A stretch of DNA of 64,000 nucleotides from Streptomyces sp. NBC_01439 (GTDB lineage Bacteria > Actinomycetota > Actinomycetes > Streptomycetales > Streptomycetaceae). How positions within the stretch are numbered: position 1 is the stretch's first letter; each line of letters starts with the position of its first letter. Below are positions 41,364 through 50,854 of the stretch, piece after piece. Where the stretch lies: the NCBI RefSeq assembly GCF_036227605.1, contig NZ_CP109487.1, positions 7,005,501 through 7,069,500 of the forward strand. Reading direction: 5' to 3'. Under the pieces are notes generated by a model, which saw only the letters and a program-made list of their open reading frames with translations, was not told the DNA's origin and ran no database searches. A program made the translations under genes and the position numbers.

Positions 41364-42578
41364 ATGAAGACGATCGATGAACTGCTCGCCGAAGGCGTCA
41401 AGGGCAAGCGGGTCTTCGTCCGCGCGGACCTGAACGTCCCGCTGGCCGAGGGCACCATCACCGACGACGGCCGCATCCGCGCCGTCCAGCCCACGATCGC
41501 GAAGCTCGCCGAAGCCGGCGCCCGCGTCATCGTGGCCTCGCACCTGGGCCGCCCCAAGGGCACCGGCGTCGAGCCGGCGTTCTCGCTGGCCCCGGCCGCC
41601 ACGCGCCTCGGCGAACTGCTCGGTGCGGACGTGGCGTTCGCCACCGACACCGTCGGCTCCTCCGCCAAGGAGACCGTCGCGGCCCTCGCCGACGGCCAGG
41701 TTGCCGTGATCGAGAACCTGCGCTTCAACGCCGGTGAGACCTCGAAGGACGACGCCGAGCGCGGCGCCTTCGCGGACCAGCTCGCGGAGCTCGCCGACCT
41801 CTACGTGGGCGACGGCTTCGGCGCCGTGCACCGCAAGCACGCCTCGGTCTTCGACCTCCCGGCCCGCCTCCCGCACGGGGCCGGCTACCTCATCGCCACC
41901 GAGGTCGGCGTCCTGAAGAAGCTGACCGCCGAGGTCGAGCGCCCGTACGTGGTGGTCCTGGGCGGTGCCAAGGTCTCCGACAAGCTCGCCGTCATCGACG
42001 AGCTGCTCGGCAAGGCCGACCGCATCCTCATCGGCGGCGGCATGGCCTACACCTTCCTCTACGCCAAGGGCTACGAGGTCGGCATCTCCCTGCTCCAGAA
42101 GGACCAGGTGGACAAGGTCAAGGAGTACATGGAGCGCGCCGAGAAGACCGGCGTCGAGCTGGTCCTCCCGGTCGACGTGCTGGTCTCCGCGGAGTTCCCG
42201 GACCTCAAGGGCAAGACCCCGGCCACCTTCGAGACCGTCGACGCGGACAAGATCCCCGCCGACCAGGAGGGCCTGGACATCGGCCCCAAGACGCGCGAGC
42301 TGTACGCGTCGAAGATCGCCGACGCGAAGACCGTCTTCTGGAACGGTCCCGTGGGCGTCTTCGAGCACCCCGACTACGCCGGGGGCACCACGGCCATCGC
42401 CCAGGGCCTGCTCGACAGCAGCGCCTTCACCGTCGTCGGAGGTGGCGACAGTGCCGCCGCGGTCCGCATCCTGGGCTTCGACGAGAATGCATTCGGCCAC
42501 ATCTCGACCGGTGGCGGCGCCTCCCTCGAATACCTCGAGGGCAAGACGCTCCCCGGCCTCGCCGCCCTGGAGGGCTGA
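41364..42578 (+). CDS. pgk: Phosphoglycerate kinase (404 aa)
   Basis: The ATG follows AAAGGAGTAGAAATAC. The N-terminal VRADLNVPL and the GRPKG loop bind substrate, and the C-terminal VVGGGDSAAAV and TGGGASLEYLEGK bind nucleotide. It makes ATP from 1,3-bisphosphoglycerate. It is 7 bp from tpiA, so the two are translationally linked. Confidence 0.97.
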   Translation: MKTIDELLAEGVKGKRVFVRADLNVPLAEGTITDDGRIRAVQPTIAKLAEAGARVIVASHLGRPKGTGVEPAFSLAPAATRLGELLGADVAFATDTVGSSAKETVAALADGQVAVIENLRFNAGETSKDDAERGAFADQLAELADLYVGDGFGAVHRKHASVFDLPARLPHGAGYLIATEVGVLKKLTAEVERPYVVVLGGAKVSDKLAVIDELLGKADRILIGGGMAYTFLYAKGYEVGISLLQKDQVDKVKEYMERAEKTGVELVLPVDVLVSAEFPDLKGKTPATFETVDADKIPADQEGLDIGPKTRELYASKIADAKTVFWNGPVGVFEHPDYAGGTTAIAQGLLDSSAFTVVGGGDSAAAVRILGFDENAFGHISTGGGASLEYLEGKTLPGLAALEG

Positions 42579-42584
42579 ACCCGT

Positions 42585-43361
42585 ATGACCACGCGCACCC
42601 CGCTCATGGCGGGCAACTGGAAGATGAACCTCAACCACCTCGAGGCCATCGCCCACGTCCAGAAGCTCGCCTTCGCCCTCACCGACAAGGACTACGACGC
42701 CGTCGAGGTCGCGGTCCTGCCGCCCTTCGTCGACCTGCGCTCGGTCCAGACCCTGGTCGACGGCGACAAGCTGAAGATCAAGTACGGCGCCCAGGACATC
42801 TCCGCGCACGACTCCGGTGCCTACACCGGCGAGATCTCCGGCCCGATGCTGTCGAAGCTGAAGTGCACGTACGTGGCCGTCGGCCACAGCGAGCGCCGCC
42901 AGTACCACGCCGAGAGCGACGAGATCTGCAACGCCAAGGTCAAGGCCGCCTTCCGGCACGGGATCACCCCGATCCTGTGCGTCGGGGAGGGCCTGGACGT
43001 CCGCAAGGCCGGCCAGCAGGTCCCCTACACGCTGAGCCAGCTCGACGGCGGCCTGGAAGGCGTCCCGGCCGACCAGGTCGAGTCCATCGTGATCGCCTAC
43101 GAGCCCGTCTGGGCCATCGGGACCGGCGAGGTCGCCACCCCCGACGACGCCCAGGAGGTCTGCGGGGCGATCCGCGGCCGCCTCGCCGAGCTGTACTCGC
43201 AGGAGCTGGCCGACAAGGTCCGCATCCAGTACGGCGGCTCCGTGAAGTCCGGGAACATCGCGGCGATCATGGCCCAGCCCGACGTCGACGGCGCCCTGAT
43301 CGGCGGCGCGGCACTGGACGCTGACGAGTTCGTCAAGATCGTCCGCTTCCGCGACCAGTGA
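42585..43361 (+). CDS. tpiA: Triosephosphate isomerase (258 aa)
   Basis: The barrel enzyme interconverts dihydroxyacetone phosphate and glyceraldehyde 3-phosphate. The catalytic Lys sits in NWKMNLN, the His in [10 protein letters not shown] (about 99-108), and the Glu in [11 protein letters not shown] (about 169-179). YGGSVKSGN near the end binds phosphate. It follows pgk directly. Confidence 0.97.
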   Translation: MTTRTPLMAGNWKMNLNHLEAIAHVQKLAFALTDKDYDAVEVAVLPPFVDLRSVQTLVDGDKLKIKYGAQDISAHDSGAYTGEISGPMLSKLKCTYVAVGHSERRQYHAESDEICNAKVKAAFRHGITPILCVGEGLDVRKAGQQVPYTLSQLDGGLEGVPADQVESIVIAYEPVWAIGTGEVATPDDAQEVCGAIRGRLAELYSQELADKVRIQYGGSVKSGNIAAIMAQPDVDGALIGGAALDADEFVKIVRFRDQ

Positions 43362-43394
43362 GTATGCGGTAGGGCGGATCCGTCGTACCCTTGC

Positions 43395-43430
43395 GGGGGC
43401 CAGAGGCTGATGCATCAGCCCCTGGCCCCC
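43395..43430 (+). terminator. tpiA: tpiA terminator
   Basis: GGGGGCCAGAGGCTGATG pairs with its 18-bp partner with one mismatch, making a long GC stem between tpiA and secG. Read-through into secG remains possible. Confidence 0.75.
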
Positions 43431-43485
43431 GTGCACATCTCGCAATGCCGGAAAGCCCGAAAAAGCCAGAAAGTAGGAATCAGCC

Positions 43486-43722
43486 GTGATTATGGGGTTC
43501 TCGATCGCCCTGATCGTCTTCAGCGCCCTGCTGATGCTGCTCGTGCTGATGCACAAGGGCAAGGGCGGCGGCCTCTCCGACATGTTCGGCGGCGGTATGC
43601 AGTCGTCGGTCGGCGGTTCCTCCGTCGCGGAGCGCAACCTCGACCGCATCACCGTGGTCGTCGGTCTGCTGTGGTTCGCGTGCATCGTCGCGCTCGGTCT
43701 GCTGACGAAGTCGAGCACCTGA
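43486..43722 (+). CDS. secG: Preprotein translocase subunit SecG (78 aa)
   Basis: SecG joins SecY and SecE in the plasma-membrane export channel. Two hydrophobic segments (IALIVFSALLMLLVLM, and ITVVVGLLWFACIVALGLL) flank a Gly-rich cytosolic loop (GKGGGLSDMFGGGMQSS), the hallmark of SecG. The GTG is followed 6 bp later by an in-frame ATG. Its place after tpiA is conserved in many actinobacteria. Confidence 0.95.
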   Translation: MIMGFSIALIVFSALLMLLVLMHKGKGGGLSDMFGGGMQSSVGGSSVAERNLDRITVVVGLLWFACIVALGLLTKSST

Positions 43723-43916
43723 CCGTTCTGGCCATTCTGGCAGTCCGGTCGGCGCCGCCCGGCCTATCATGAGGTCCTGCGCCCTGGTTGCGGAACGAGT
43801 TATTCTGCTCCCCCACCCGAGGGGATGATCCCGTGAGTTGGGCTCTACGTACCCGGGGCGTTTCAGCAGGAACATCCTCACGCTTGGCGGCACCATCACG
43901 CAGGGGAGTTACGACC

Positions 43917-44252
43917 GTGGCAAGTGGCAACGCGATCCGTGGTAGCCGGGTCGGAGCGGGGCCGATGGGTGAGGCGGAGCGCGGCGAGTCCGCGCCCCGT
44001 CTGCGCATCTCCTTCTGGTGCTCGAACGGGCACGAGACGCAGCCGAGCTTCGCCAGCGATGCGCAGGTGCCGGACACCTGGGACTGCCCGCGCTGCGGGT
44101 TCCCGGCCGGCCAGGACCGGGACAACCCGCCCGCGCCGCCGCGCACCGAGCCGTACAAGACGCACCTGGCGTACGTACGGGAACGGCGCTCGGACGCCGA
44201 CGGCGAGGCGATCCTCGCCGAAGCGCTCGCCAAGCTCCGCGGCGAGATCTGA
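43917..44252 (+). CDS. RbpA-family RNA polymerase-binding protein, paralogue (111 aa)
   Basis: The GTG follows GGGGAGTTACGACC. GSRVGAGPM is the N-terminal RbpA motif, CSNGHE and CPRCG form the core zinc-binding part, and the C-terminal YVRERRSDADGEAILAEALAKLR is the sigma-interacting helix. RbpA-family proteins bind RNA polymerase and help sigma factors open promoters. It differs from the classic RbpA (start MSERALRG) and looks like the secG-linked paralogue. Which sigma factor it serves is unknown. Confidence 0.85.
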   Translation: MASGNAIRGSRVGAGPMGEAERGESAPRLRISFWCSNGHETQPSFASDAQVPDTWDCPRCGFPAGQDRDNPPAPPRTEPYKTHLAYVRERRSDADGEAILAEALAKLRGEI

Positions 44253-44274
44253 GACGGCTCGAAGCACGTGACAC

Positions 44275-44317
44275 GAGGCCCGGTGACACAGGAACATCTC
44301 CTGCGTCACCGGGCCTC
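44275..44317. terminator. Terminator after the rbpA paralogue
   Basis: A 13-bp stem (GAGGCCCGGTGAC) continues, after a mismatch, with CAGGA pairing to TCCTG. A TTTGTG tail follows on the right. Confidence 0.85.
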
Positions 44318-44393
44318 TTTGTGTGCGTTCTGCCGCTTGTGATCCCTTAGGTTGGTGAACGGCGGGGCACGACAGGACGGAAGAAGTGGGTTG

Positions 44394-46058
44394 ATGTCCG
44401 AGATGAACGCAGGCACGCGTACGAAGCTGAACCGGACGACGGAGTGGCTTGCCCTCGGCAAGCACCGGGAGGAGTTCGGGCAGACGCATCTGCGGGAACT
44501 GTTCGAGCAGAATCCCGGCCGCGGCGCCGGCTACACCCTGCAGGTCGGTGACCTGCACATCGACTACTCGAAGCACCTCGTCACCGACGAGACGCTCGCA
44601 CTGCTGCGCGAGCTGGCCGAGGCCACGGGCGTGGCCGAGCTGCGCGAGGCGATGTTCCGCGGCGAGAAGATCAACACGACCGAGGACCGGGCGGTGCTGC
44701 ACACCGCCCTGCGCGCACCGGCGGACACCGTCGTCGAGGTCGACGGCGAGGACGTCGTCCCGGGCGTGCACGCCGTCCTCGACAAGATGGCGGACTTCGC
44801 CGACCGGATCAGGTCGGGAGCGTGGACCGGCTCCACGGGCCAGCGCATCAAGAACGTCGTCAACATCGGCATCGGCGGCTCCGACCTCGGTCCGGCCATG
44901 GCGTACGAGGCCCTGCGCGCCTTCACCGACCGCGATCTGACGGTGCGCTTCGTCTCCAACGTCGACGGTGCGGACCTGCACGAGGCCGTGCGGGACCTGG
45001 ACCCGGCCGAGACGCTGTTCATCATCGCCTCCAAGACCTTCACCACCATCGAGACCATCACCAACGCCACCTCGGCGCGCGGTTGGCTGCTCGCCGGACT
45101 GGGCGGCGACCAGGCCGCCGTGGCCCGGCACTTCGTGGCGCTGTCCACCAACGCCGAGAAGGTCACCGACTTCGGCATCGATCCGGCCAACATGTTCGGG
45201 TTCTGGGACTGGGTCGGCGGACGCTACTCCTTCGACTCCGCCATCGGCCTCTCGCTGATGATCGCGATCGGCCCGGCCGCCTTCCGCGAGATGCTCGGCG
45301 GCTTCCACGCCATGGACGAGCACTTCCGCACGGCGCCCGCGCACGAGAACGCGCCGCTCCTGATGGGCCTGTTGGGGATCTGGTACGGCGCCTTCTTCGA
45401 CGCCCAGTCCCACGCGGTGCTCCCGTACAGCCACTACCTCTCGCGCTTCACGGCCTACTTGCAGCAGCTGGACATGGAGTCCAACGGCAAGTCGGTGGAC
45501 CGCGACGGCAATCCGGTGGAATGGCAGACGGGCCCGGTGGTCTGGGGCACGCCCGGCACCAACGGGCAGCACGCCTACTACCAGCTGATCCACCAGGGGA
45601 CGAAGGTGATCCCCGCGGACTTCATCGGCTTCGCCCGGCCGGTGGCGGAGCTGGAGGCGGCCCCGGCGGCCCAGCACGACCTGCTGATGGCGAACTTCTT
45701 CGCGCAGACCCAGGCGCTGGCCTTCGGCAAGACGGCGGACGAGGTGCGGGCCGAAGGCGCTCCCGAGTCGCTGGTCCCGCACAAGACCTTCCACGGGAAC
45801 CACCCGACGACCACCATCCTGGCGGGGGAGCTCACCCCGGCGGTGCTGGGCCAGCTGATCGCGCTCTACGAGCACAAGGTGTTCGTCCAGGGCGCGGTGT
45901 GGAACATCGACTCCTTCGACCAGTGGGGCGTCGAACTCGGCAAGGTGCTCGCCAAGCGCGTAGAGCCCGCGCTGACCGAGGGCGCCGACGTACCGGGGCT
46001 GGACGCCTCGACCAAGGCGCTGGTGGCCACGTACCGGAAGCTGCGCGGCCGTAGCTGA
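44394..46058 (+). CDS. pgi: Glucose-6-phosphate isomerase (554 aa)
   Basis: The enzyme links glucose 6-phosphate to fructose 6-phosphate. [28 protein letters not shown] and [14 protein letters not shown] (about residues 160-300) are signature loops, and [13 protein letters not shown] (about 384-396) holds the active-site region. The ATG at 44394 is preferred over a frame extension of 14 residues. It faces pgl across a strong terminator. Confidence 0.96.
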   Translation: MSEMNAGTRTKLNRTTEWLALGKHREEFGQTHLRELFEQNPGRGAGYTLQVGDLHIDYSKHLVTDETLALLRELAEATGVAELREAMFRGEKINTTEDRAVLHTALRAPADTVVEVDGEDVVPGVHAVLDKMADFADRIRSGAWTGSTGQRIKNVVNIGIGGSDLGPAMAYEALRAFTDRDLTVRFVSNVDGADLHEAVRDLDPAETLFIIASKTFTTIETITNATSARGWLLAGLGGDQAAVARHFVALSTNAEKVTDFGIDPANMFGFWDWVGGRYSFDSAIGLSLMIAIGPAAFREMLGGFHAMDEHFRTAPAHENAPLLMGLLGIWYGAFFDAQSHAVLPYSHYLSRFTAYLQQLDMESNGKSVDRDGNPVEWQTGPVVWGTPGTNGQHAYYQLIHQGTKVIPADFIGFARPVAELEAAPAAQHDLLMANFFAQTQALAFGKTADEVRAEGAPESLVPHKTFHGNHPTTTILAGELTPAVLGQLIALYEHKVFVQGAVWNIDSFDQWGVELGKVLAKRVEPALTEGADVPGLDASTKALVATYRKLRGRS

Positions 46059-46066
46059 CGCCGGGA

Positions 46067-46112
46067 AACGGCGATGGGCCCGCCCCCCGAGGGGGGCGGG
46101 CCCATCGCCGTT
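46067..46112. terminator. Bidirectional terminator between pgi and pgl
   Basis: Perfect 22-bp arms beginning AACGGCGATGGGCCCG are separated by only 2 nt. It lies between convergent genes and must end both the pgi transcript and the pentose phosphate operon. Confidence 0.9.
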
Positions 46113-46126
46113 CGGACCGGCCCCGG

Positions 46127-46915
46127 TCAGGAAGAGGCCGGGGGGTACATGCCGCTCGGGAGCTTGGCCGCCGCCGCGCGGTCCAAGAGCCACAGGGTGC
46201 GGGAGCGGCCGTACGCCGCCGCGGCCGGGGCCTGGACCTCGCCCGCGCCGCCGAGGGCCAGGGAGACCGCCCCGGCCTTGTCCTCGCCCGCGGCCAGCAG
46301 CCAGACCTCACGGGCCGCCCGGATCGCCGGGAGCGTGAGCGAGATCCGCGTGGGCGGGGGCTTCGGGGCGCCGTGCACGCCGACCACCGTTCGCTCGGTC
46401 TCGCGGGCCGCCGGGTGTTCCGGGAACAGCGAGGCCACGTGCGTGTCCGGGCCGACGCCGAGCATCAGCACGTCGAACCGGGGGACCGGACCGTGGTCCT
46501 CCGGGCCGGCCGCCTTCGCCAGCTCGGCGGCGTAAGCGGCCGCCGCGGCGTCCACGTCGCCGCCGTACGGACCGTCCGAGGCGGGCATCACGTGCACGCG
46601 GGCGGGGTCCACCGGGACCGAGTCCAGGAGGGCCTCGCGGGCCTGGGTGTGGTTGCGCTCGGGGTCGGCGGCGGGGACGTACCGCTCGTCACCCCACCAC
46701 AGGTCCAGCCGGGACCAGTCGATCGCGTCCCGCGCCGGGGCGGCGGCCAGCGCCGCGAGCAGGCCGTTGCCGTTGCGTCCGCCGGTGAGGACGACGGACG
46801 CGGTGCCGCGGGCCGTCTGCGCGTCCACGATCTTCGTGATGAGCCGGGCCGCGGTGGCCTGGGCCATCAGTTCCTTGTCCCGGTGGACGACTACCTGGGG
46901 AGTCGTCATACCCAT
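46127..46915 (-). CDS. pgl: 6-phosphogluconolactonase, DevB type (262 aa)
   Basis: It hydrolyses 6-phosphogluconolactone, the product of Zwf. The fold has LTGGRNGNGLLAAL and LWWGDERYVP (about residues 73-82), and VLMLGVGPDTHVASLFP in the C-terminal half, matching the DevB family. The start could be either of two ATGs 6 bp apart. Unlike the rest of the operon, it is separated from opcA by a 225-bp repeat-filled gap. Confidence 0.95.
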   Translation of the reverse strand: MGMTTPQVVVHRDKELMAQATAARLITKIVDAQTARGTASVVLTGGRNGNGLLAALAAAPARDAIDWSRLDLWWGDERYVPAADPERNHTQAREALLDSVPVDPARVHVMPASDGPYGGDVDAAAAAYAAELAKAAGPEDHGPVPRFDVLMLGVGPDTHVASLFPEHPAARETERTVVGVHGAPKPPPTRISLTLPAIRAAREVWLLAAGEDKAGAVSLALGGAGEVQAPAAAAYGRSRTLWLLDRAAAAKLPSGMYPPASS

Positions 46916-46985
46916 GTGCTGCCGCCTTGTCGGTAGATCGGGGGGTGCGGATGCCGCTGCGCGGAGCAGTGCCCCACCCCGCCCC

Positions 46986-47097
46986 TTCCCGAAACCGGGG
47001 CTCCGCCCCGGACCCTGGTCCTCAAACGCCGGACGGGCTGAAGATTCAGCCTCGCCGGCGATTGAGGCGCGGGGTCTGGGGCGGAGCCCCAGGAAAC
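46986..47097. repeat. Inverted pair of the dispersed Streptomyces palindrome
   Basis: Two copies of about 50 bp (46991-47040 and inverted 47047-47097) related to 31735-31795 face each other. Each has GGGGCTCCGCCCC-like and CTCAAACGCCGG-like parts. Together they form a long hairpin between opcA and pgl, and could process or partly terminate the operon transcript. Confidence 0.8.
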
Positions 47098-47140
47098 GGA
47101 GAAGGGGCGGGGTGGGGTCGGCTCCGCGCAGCGGCTCCGG

Positions 47141-48172
47141 CTACTTGGCTGCGTTCTTCTTCGACGGCTTGGCCGCCGGCTTCGAGGCCTCGGCCTTGGC
47201 CGGAGCATCGGCATCGGTCGCCGCCGGGGCCTCCGGCTCCGGGGCCGACGCCTCCAGCCTCGCCACGCCGAACTTCAGCGAGGCCTCGTACGTGTTGTCC
47301 GGGTCCAGCCGGCGCAGCTCCTCCGCCAGGAGCTCGGCCGTGTCGCGGCGCTTGAGCGCCACCGCACGGTCGGGCTGCCCCGGCATGCACAGCGTGGCCA
47401 GTGAGCCGTCCGCCCGGTCCAGGACGATGTCGCCGTCCTTGGTGGACAGGCGTACCGCCGTCAGGCCCGGGCCCGACGACAGCGTGCGCTTGACGGGTAC
47501 CTGGAGCCGGTCAGCCAGCCACATGGCCAGCAGTTCGCAGCTCGGGTTCTCGTCCTCGCCCTCGACGGTCGCCGAGGCGACCGTCAGGGCCTGCTGGTCC
47601 AGTGCGGCCGCCAGCATGGAGCGCCACGGGGTGATCCGGGTCCACGACAGGTCTGTGTCCCCGGGGGCGTACGCCCCCGCACGGCCGCTGAGCGCCCTGA
47701 TCGGGTCCTCGCAGGAGTACGTGTCCGTGATCCGGCGCTGTCCCAGTGCACCCAGCGGGTCGCCCGCCAGGTCCATGGGGGCACCGTCCGGCCACCAGAC
47801 GACCACGGGGGCGTCGGGCAGGAGCAGCGGGAGAACCACCGACTGGGCGTGGTCGACCAGTTCGCCGTGAAGGCGGAGCACAACCGTTTCACCGCTGCCG
47901 GAGTCCGCCCCGACGCGGACTTCTGCGTCGAGCCGGGCGTCGCGGCGGCTGCGGGGCGAGCGGCTGGCCCGCTTGATGACGACGACGATCCGCGAGGGGT
48001 GTTCGTGGGACGCGTCGTTCGCCGACTTGAGCGCGTCGTACGCGTTCTCCTCGTCGGTCACGATCACCAGCGTGAGGACCATGCCGATGGCCGGCGTGCC
48101 GATGTCCCGGCGTGCCTGCACCATCGCGGCATTGATCTTGCTGGAGTTGGTCTCCGTGAGGTCGATCTTCAT
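47141..48172 (-). CDS. opcA: Glucose-6-phosphate dehydrogenase assembly protein OpcA (343 aa)
   Basis: The ATG overlaps the zwf stop (ATGA). OpcA is needed for active Zwf in actinobacteria and for redox control of its activity. The protein has the family's VLTLVIVTDEENAYDAL start, a middle DAPVVVWWPDGAP, and MLAAALDQQALTVASATVEG. The last 35 residues are a low-complexity Lys/Ala-rich tail (PAKAEASKPAAKPSKKNAAK). Its place directly after zwf fits the partnership. Confidence 0.93.
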   Translation of the reverse strand: MKIDLTETNSSKINAAMVQARRDIGTPAIGMVLTLVIVTDEENAYDALKSANDASHEHPSRIVVVIKRASRSPRSRRDARLDAEVRVGADSGSGETVVLRLHGELVDHAQSVVLPLLLPDAPVVVWWPDGAPMDLAGDPLGALGQRRITDTYSCEDPIRALSGRAGAYAPGDTDLSWTRITPWRSMLAAALDQQALTVASATVEGEDENPSCELLAMWLADRLQVPVKRTLSSGPGLTAVRLSTKDGDIVLDRADGSLATLCMPGQPDRAVALKRRDTAELLAEELRRLDPDNTYEASLKFGVARLEASAPEPEAPAATDADAPAKAEASKPAAKPSKKNAAK

Positions 48173-49695
48173 GGCCGGCGCCAGCTCCGTCCGTCTCGTG
48201 CGAGCATCTCGTCCGCCTCGACCGGCCCCCAGGTGCCCGACGGGTACTGCGCGGGCTTGCCGTGCTTGTCCCAGTACTCCTCGATCGGGTCGAGGATGTT
48301 CCAGGACAGTTCGACTTCCTGGTGGCGCGGGAAGAGGTTCGCGTCGCCGAGGAGCACGTCGAGGATGAGTCGCTCGTACGCTTCGGGGCTGGACTCCGTG
48401 AAGGACTCGCCGTAGGCGAAGTCCATCGTGACGTCCCGGACCTCCATGGAGGTGCCCGGGACCTTGGAGCCGAAGCGGACCGTCACGCCCTCGTCCGGCT
48501 GGACCCGGATGACTAGGGCGTTCTGCCCCAGCTCCTCGGTCGCGCCCGACTCGAACGGCAGGTACGGGGCCCGCTTGAAGACGACCGCGATCTCGGTCAC
48601 CCGGCGGCCCAGGCGCTTGCCCGTCCGCAGGTAGAACGGGACGCCCGCCCAGCGGCGGTTGTTGATCTCCAGGCGGATGGCCGCGTAGGTGTCGGTCTTC
48701 GACTTGGGGTCGATGCCGTCCTCTTCGAGGTACCCGACGACCTTCTCGCCGCCCTGCCACGCCGCCGCGTACTGGCCGCGCACGGTGTGCTTGCCCAGGT
48801 CCTCCGGCAGCTGCACCGCGGTGAGCACCTTGAGCTTCTCGGCCACCAGCGCCTTGGGGTGGAAGGAGCCGGGCTCCTCCATCGCGGTCAGCGCGAGCAG
48901 TTGGAGCAGGTGGTTCTGGATGACGTCACGGGCGGCGCCGATGCCGTCGTAGTACCCGGCCCGGCCGCCGATGCCGATGTCCTCGGCCATGGTGATCTGC
49001 ACGTGGTCGACGTACGACCGGTTCCAGATCGGCTCGAACATCGTGTTGGCGAAGCGGAGCGCCAGGATGTTCTGGACGGTCTCCTTGCCGAGGTAGTGGT
49101 CGATCCGGAAGACCTCGTCCCGCGGGAAGACCTCGTGGACGACCTTGTTGAGCTCCTCGGCGCTCTTCAGGTCGTGTCCGAAGGGCTTCTCGATGACGGC
49201 ACGCCGCCAGGAGCCTTCCTTCTGCGCCAGCCCGTGGTCCTTGAGCTGCTGGACCACCTTGGGGAAGAACTTGGGCGGGACGGACAGGTAGAAGGCGAAG
49301 TTGCCGCCCGTGCCCTGCGCCTTGTCCAGCTCTTCTATGGTCGCCTTCAGCGTCTCGAAGGCGGCGTCGTCGCCGAAGTCGCCCGAGACGAAGCGGCAGC
49401 CCTGCACGAGCTGCTGCCACACTTCCTCGCGGAAGGGCGTCCGGGAGTGCTCCTTGACGGCGTCGTGGACCACCTGCGCGAAGTCCTCGTCCTGCCACTC
49501 GCGGCGGGCGAACCCGATCAGCGAGAAGCCCGGCGGAAGCAGGCCTCTGTTGGCCAGGTCGTAGACGGCAGGCATTAGCTTCTTGCGCGACAGGTCACCC
49601 GTAACGCCGAAAATGACCAGGCCGGACGGCCCCGCGATGCGCGGGAGCCGCCGGTCCTGTGCGTCACGAAGCGGGTTCGCTCCGTTTACAGACAA
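48169..49695 (-). CDS. zwf: Glucose-6-phosphate 1-dehydrogenase (508 aa)
   Basis: The first enzyme of the oxidative pentose phosphate pathway makes NADPH. FGVTGDLSRKKLMPA (about residues 29-43) binds the coenzyme, and RIDHYLGKE (about 198-206) holds the catalytic region. The start is TTG at 49695, after GGAGG with a 10-nt gap, 5 bp from the tal stop. No in-frame ATG or GTG nearby fits better. Confidence 0.97.
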   Translation of the reverse strand: MSVNGANPLRDAQDRRLPRIAGPSGLVIFGVTGDLSRKKLMPAVYDLANRGLLPPGFSLIGFARREWQDEDFAQVVHDAVKEHSRTPFREEVWQQLVQGCRFVSGDFGDDAAFETLKATIEELDKAQGTGGNFAFYLSVPPKFFPKVVQQLKDHGLAQKEGSWRRAVIEKPFGHDLKSAEELNKVVHEVFPRDEVFRIDHYLGKETVQNILALRFANTMFEPIWNRSYVDHVQITMAEDIGIGGRAGYYDGIGAARDVIQNHLLQLLALTAMEEPGSFHPKALVAEKLKVLTAVQLPEDLGKHTVRGQYAAAWQGGEKVVGYLEEDGIDPKSKTDTYAAIRLEINNRRWAGVPFYLRTGKRLGRRVTEIAVVFKRAPYLPFESGATEELGQNALVIRVQPDEGVTVRFGSKVPGTSMEVRDVTMDFAYGESFTESSPEAYERLILDVLLGDANLFPRHQEVELSWNILDPIEEYWDKHGKPAQYPSGTWGPVEADEMLARDGRSWRRP

Positions 49696-49700
49696 GGTGT

Positions 49701-50819
49701 TCAGGCCTCCGTGGGGGCAAGGCGCTCAAGCTCCGCCTCGGTCGACTTGAGCAGGTCGTTCCAGGACGCCTCGAACTTCTCGACGCCCTCGTCCTCGAGC
49801 AGCTGCACCACATCGTCGTACGAGATGCCCAGCTTCGCGACCGCGTCGAGCTCGGCGCGCGCCTGCTCGTAGGTGCCGCGCACGGTGTCGCCCGTGATCT
49901 GCCCGTGGTCGGCGGTGGCCTCCAGGGTGGCCTCCGGCATGGTGTTCACCGTGTTCGGGGCGACCAGGTCGTCCACGTACAGGGTGTCCTTGTACGCCGG
50001 GTCCTTGACGCCCGTCGAGGCCCACAGCGCACGCTGCTTGTTGGCGCCGAGACGCTCCAGGGCGACCCAGCGGTCGCTGGCGAAGACCTCCTCGTAGGCC
50101 TCGTAGGCCAGACGGGCGTTGGCGAGCGCCGCCTTGCCCTTGAGGGCCTTCGCCTCGTCGGTGCCGACCGCGTCCAGGCGCTTGTCGATCTCCGAGTCCA
50201 CGCGGGACACGAAGAAGGAGGCGACCGAGTGGATCAGAGAGAGGTCCAGGCCGGCGGCCTTGGCCTTCTCCAGACCCGCCAGGTACGCGTCCATGACCTC
50301 GCGGTAGCGCTCCAGCGAGAAGATCAGCGTGACGTTGACGCTGATGCCCTTGCCGATGACCTCGGTGATCGCCGGCAGGCCGGCCTTGGTCGCCGGGATC
50401 TTGATGAGCGTGTTCGGGCGGTCCACCAGCCAGGCAAGCTGCTTGGCCTCGGCGATGGTCGCCGGGGTGTTGTGCGCCAGGCGCGGGTCGACCTCGATCG
50501 ACACCCGGCCGTCCTGGCCGTCGGTGCGGTCGTAGACCGGGCGCAGGATGTCGGCGGCGTCCCTGACGTCCGCCGTCGTGATCATGCGCAGGGCCTCTTC
50601 CACGGTGACCTTGCGGGTCGCGAGGTCGGTGAGCTGCTGCTCGTAGCCCTCGCCGCCGCTGATGGCCTTCTGGAAGATCGCCGGGTTGGTGGTGACACCG
50701 ACCACGTGCGACTGGTCGATGAGCTCGGCCAGGTTGCCGGACGTGATGCGCTTGCGGGACAGGTCGTCCAGCCAGATCGCGACGCCTTCGTCGGAGAGGC
50801 GCTTGAGTGCGTCTGTCAT
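49701..50819 (-). CDS. tal: Transaldolase (372 aa)
   Basis: The ATG follows AGGAGATGTAATCCC. It moves a three-carbon unit between sugar phosphates. [13 protein letters not shown] (about residues 41-53), [12 protein letters not shown] with the Schiff-base lysine, and [15 protein letters not shown] are family motifs. The length of about 370 is that of the actinobacterial-type enzyme. Confidence 0.96.
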   Translation of the reverse strand: MTDALKRLSDEGVAIWLDDLSRKRITSGNLAELIDQSHVVGVTTNPAIFQKAISGGEGYEQQLTDLATRKVTVEEALRMITTADVRDAADILRPVYDRTDGQDGRVSIEVDPRLAHNTPATIAEAKQLAWLVDRPNTLIKIPATKAGLPAITEVIGKGISVNVTLIFSLERYREVMDAYLAGLEKAKAAGLDLSLIHSVASFFVSRVDSEIDKRLDAVGTDEAKALKGKAALANARLAYEAYEEVFASDRWVALERLGANKQRALWASTGVKDPAYKDTLYVDDLVAPNTVNTMPEATLEATADHGQITGDTVRGTYEQARAELDAVAKLGISYDDVVQLLEDEGVEKFEASWNDLLKSTEAELERLAPTEA

Positions 50820-50854
50820 GGGATTACATCTCCTACTTGGGTTGCGTACCGGCG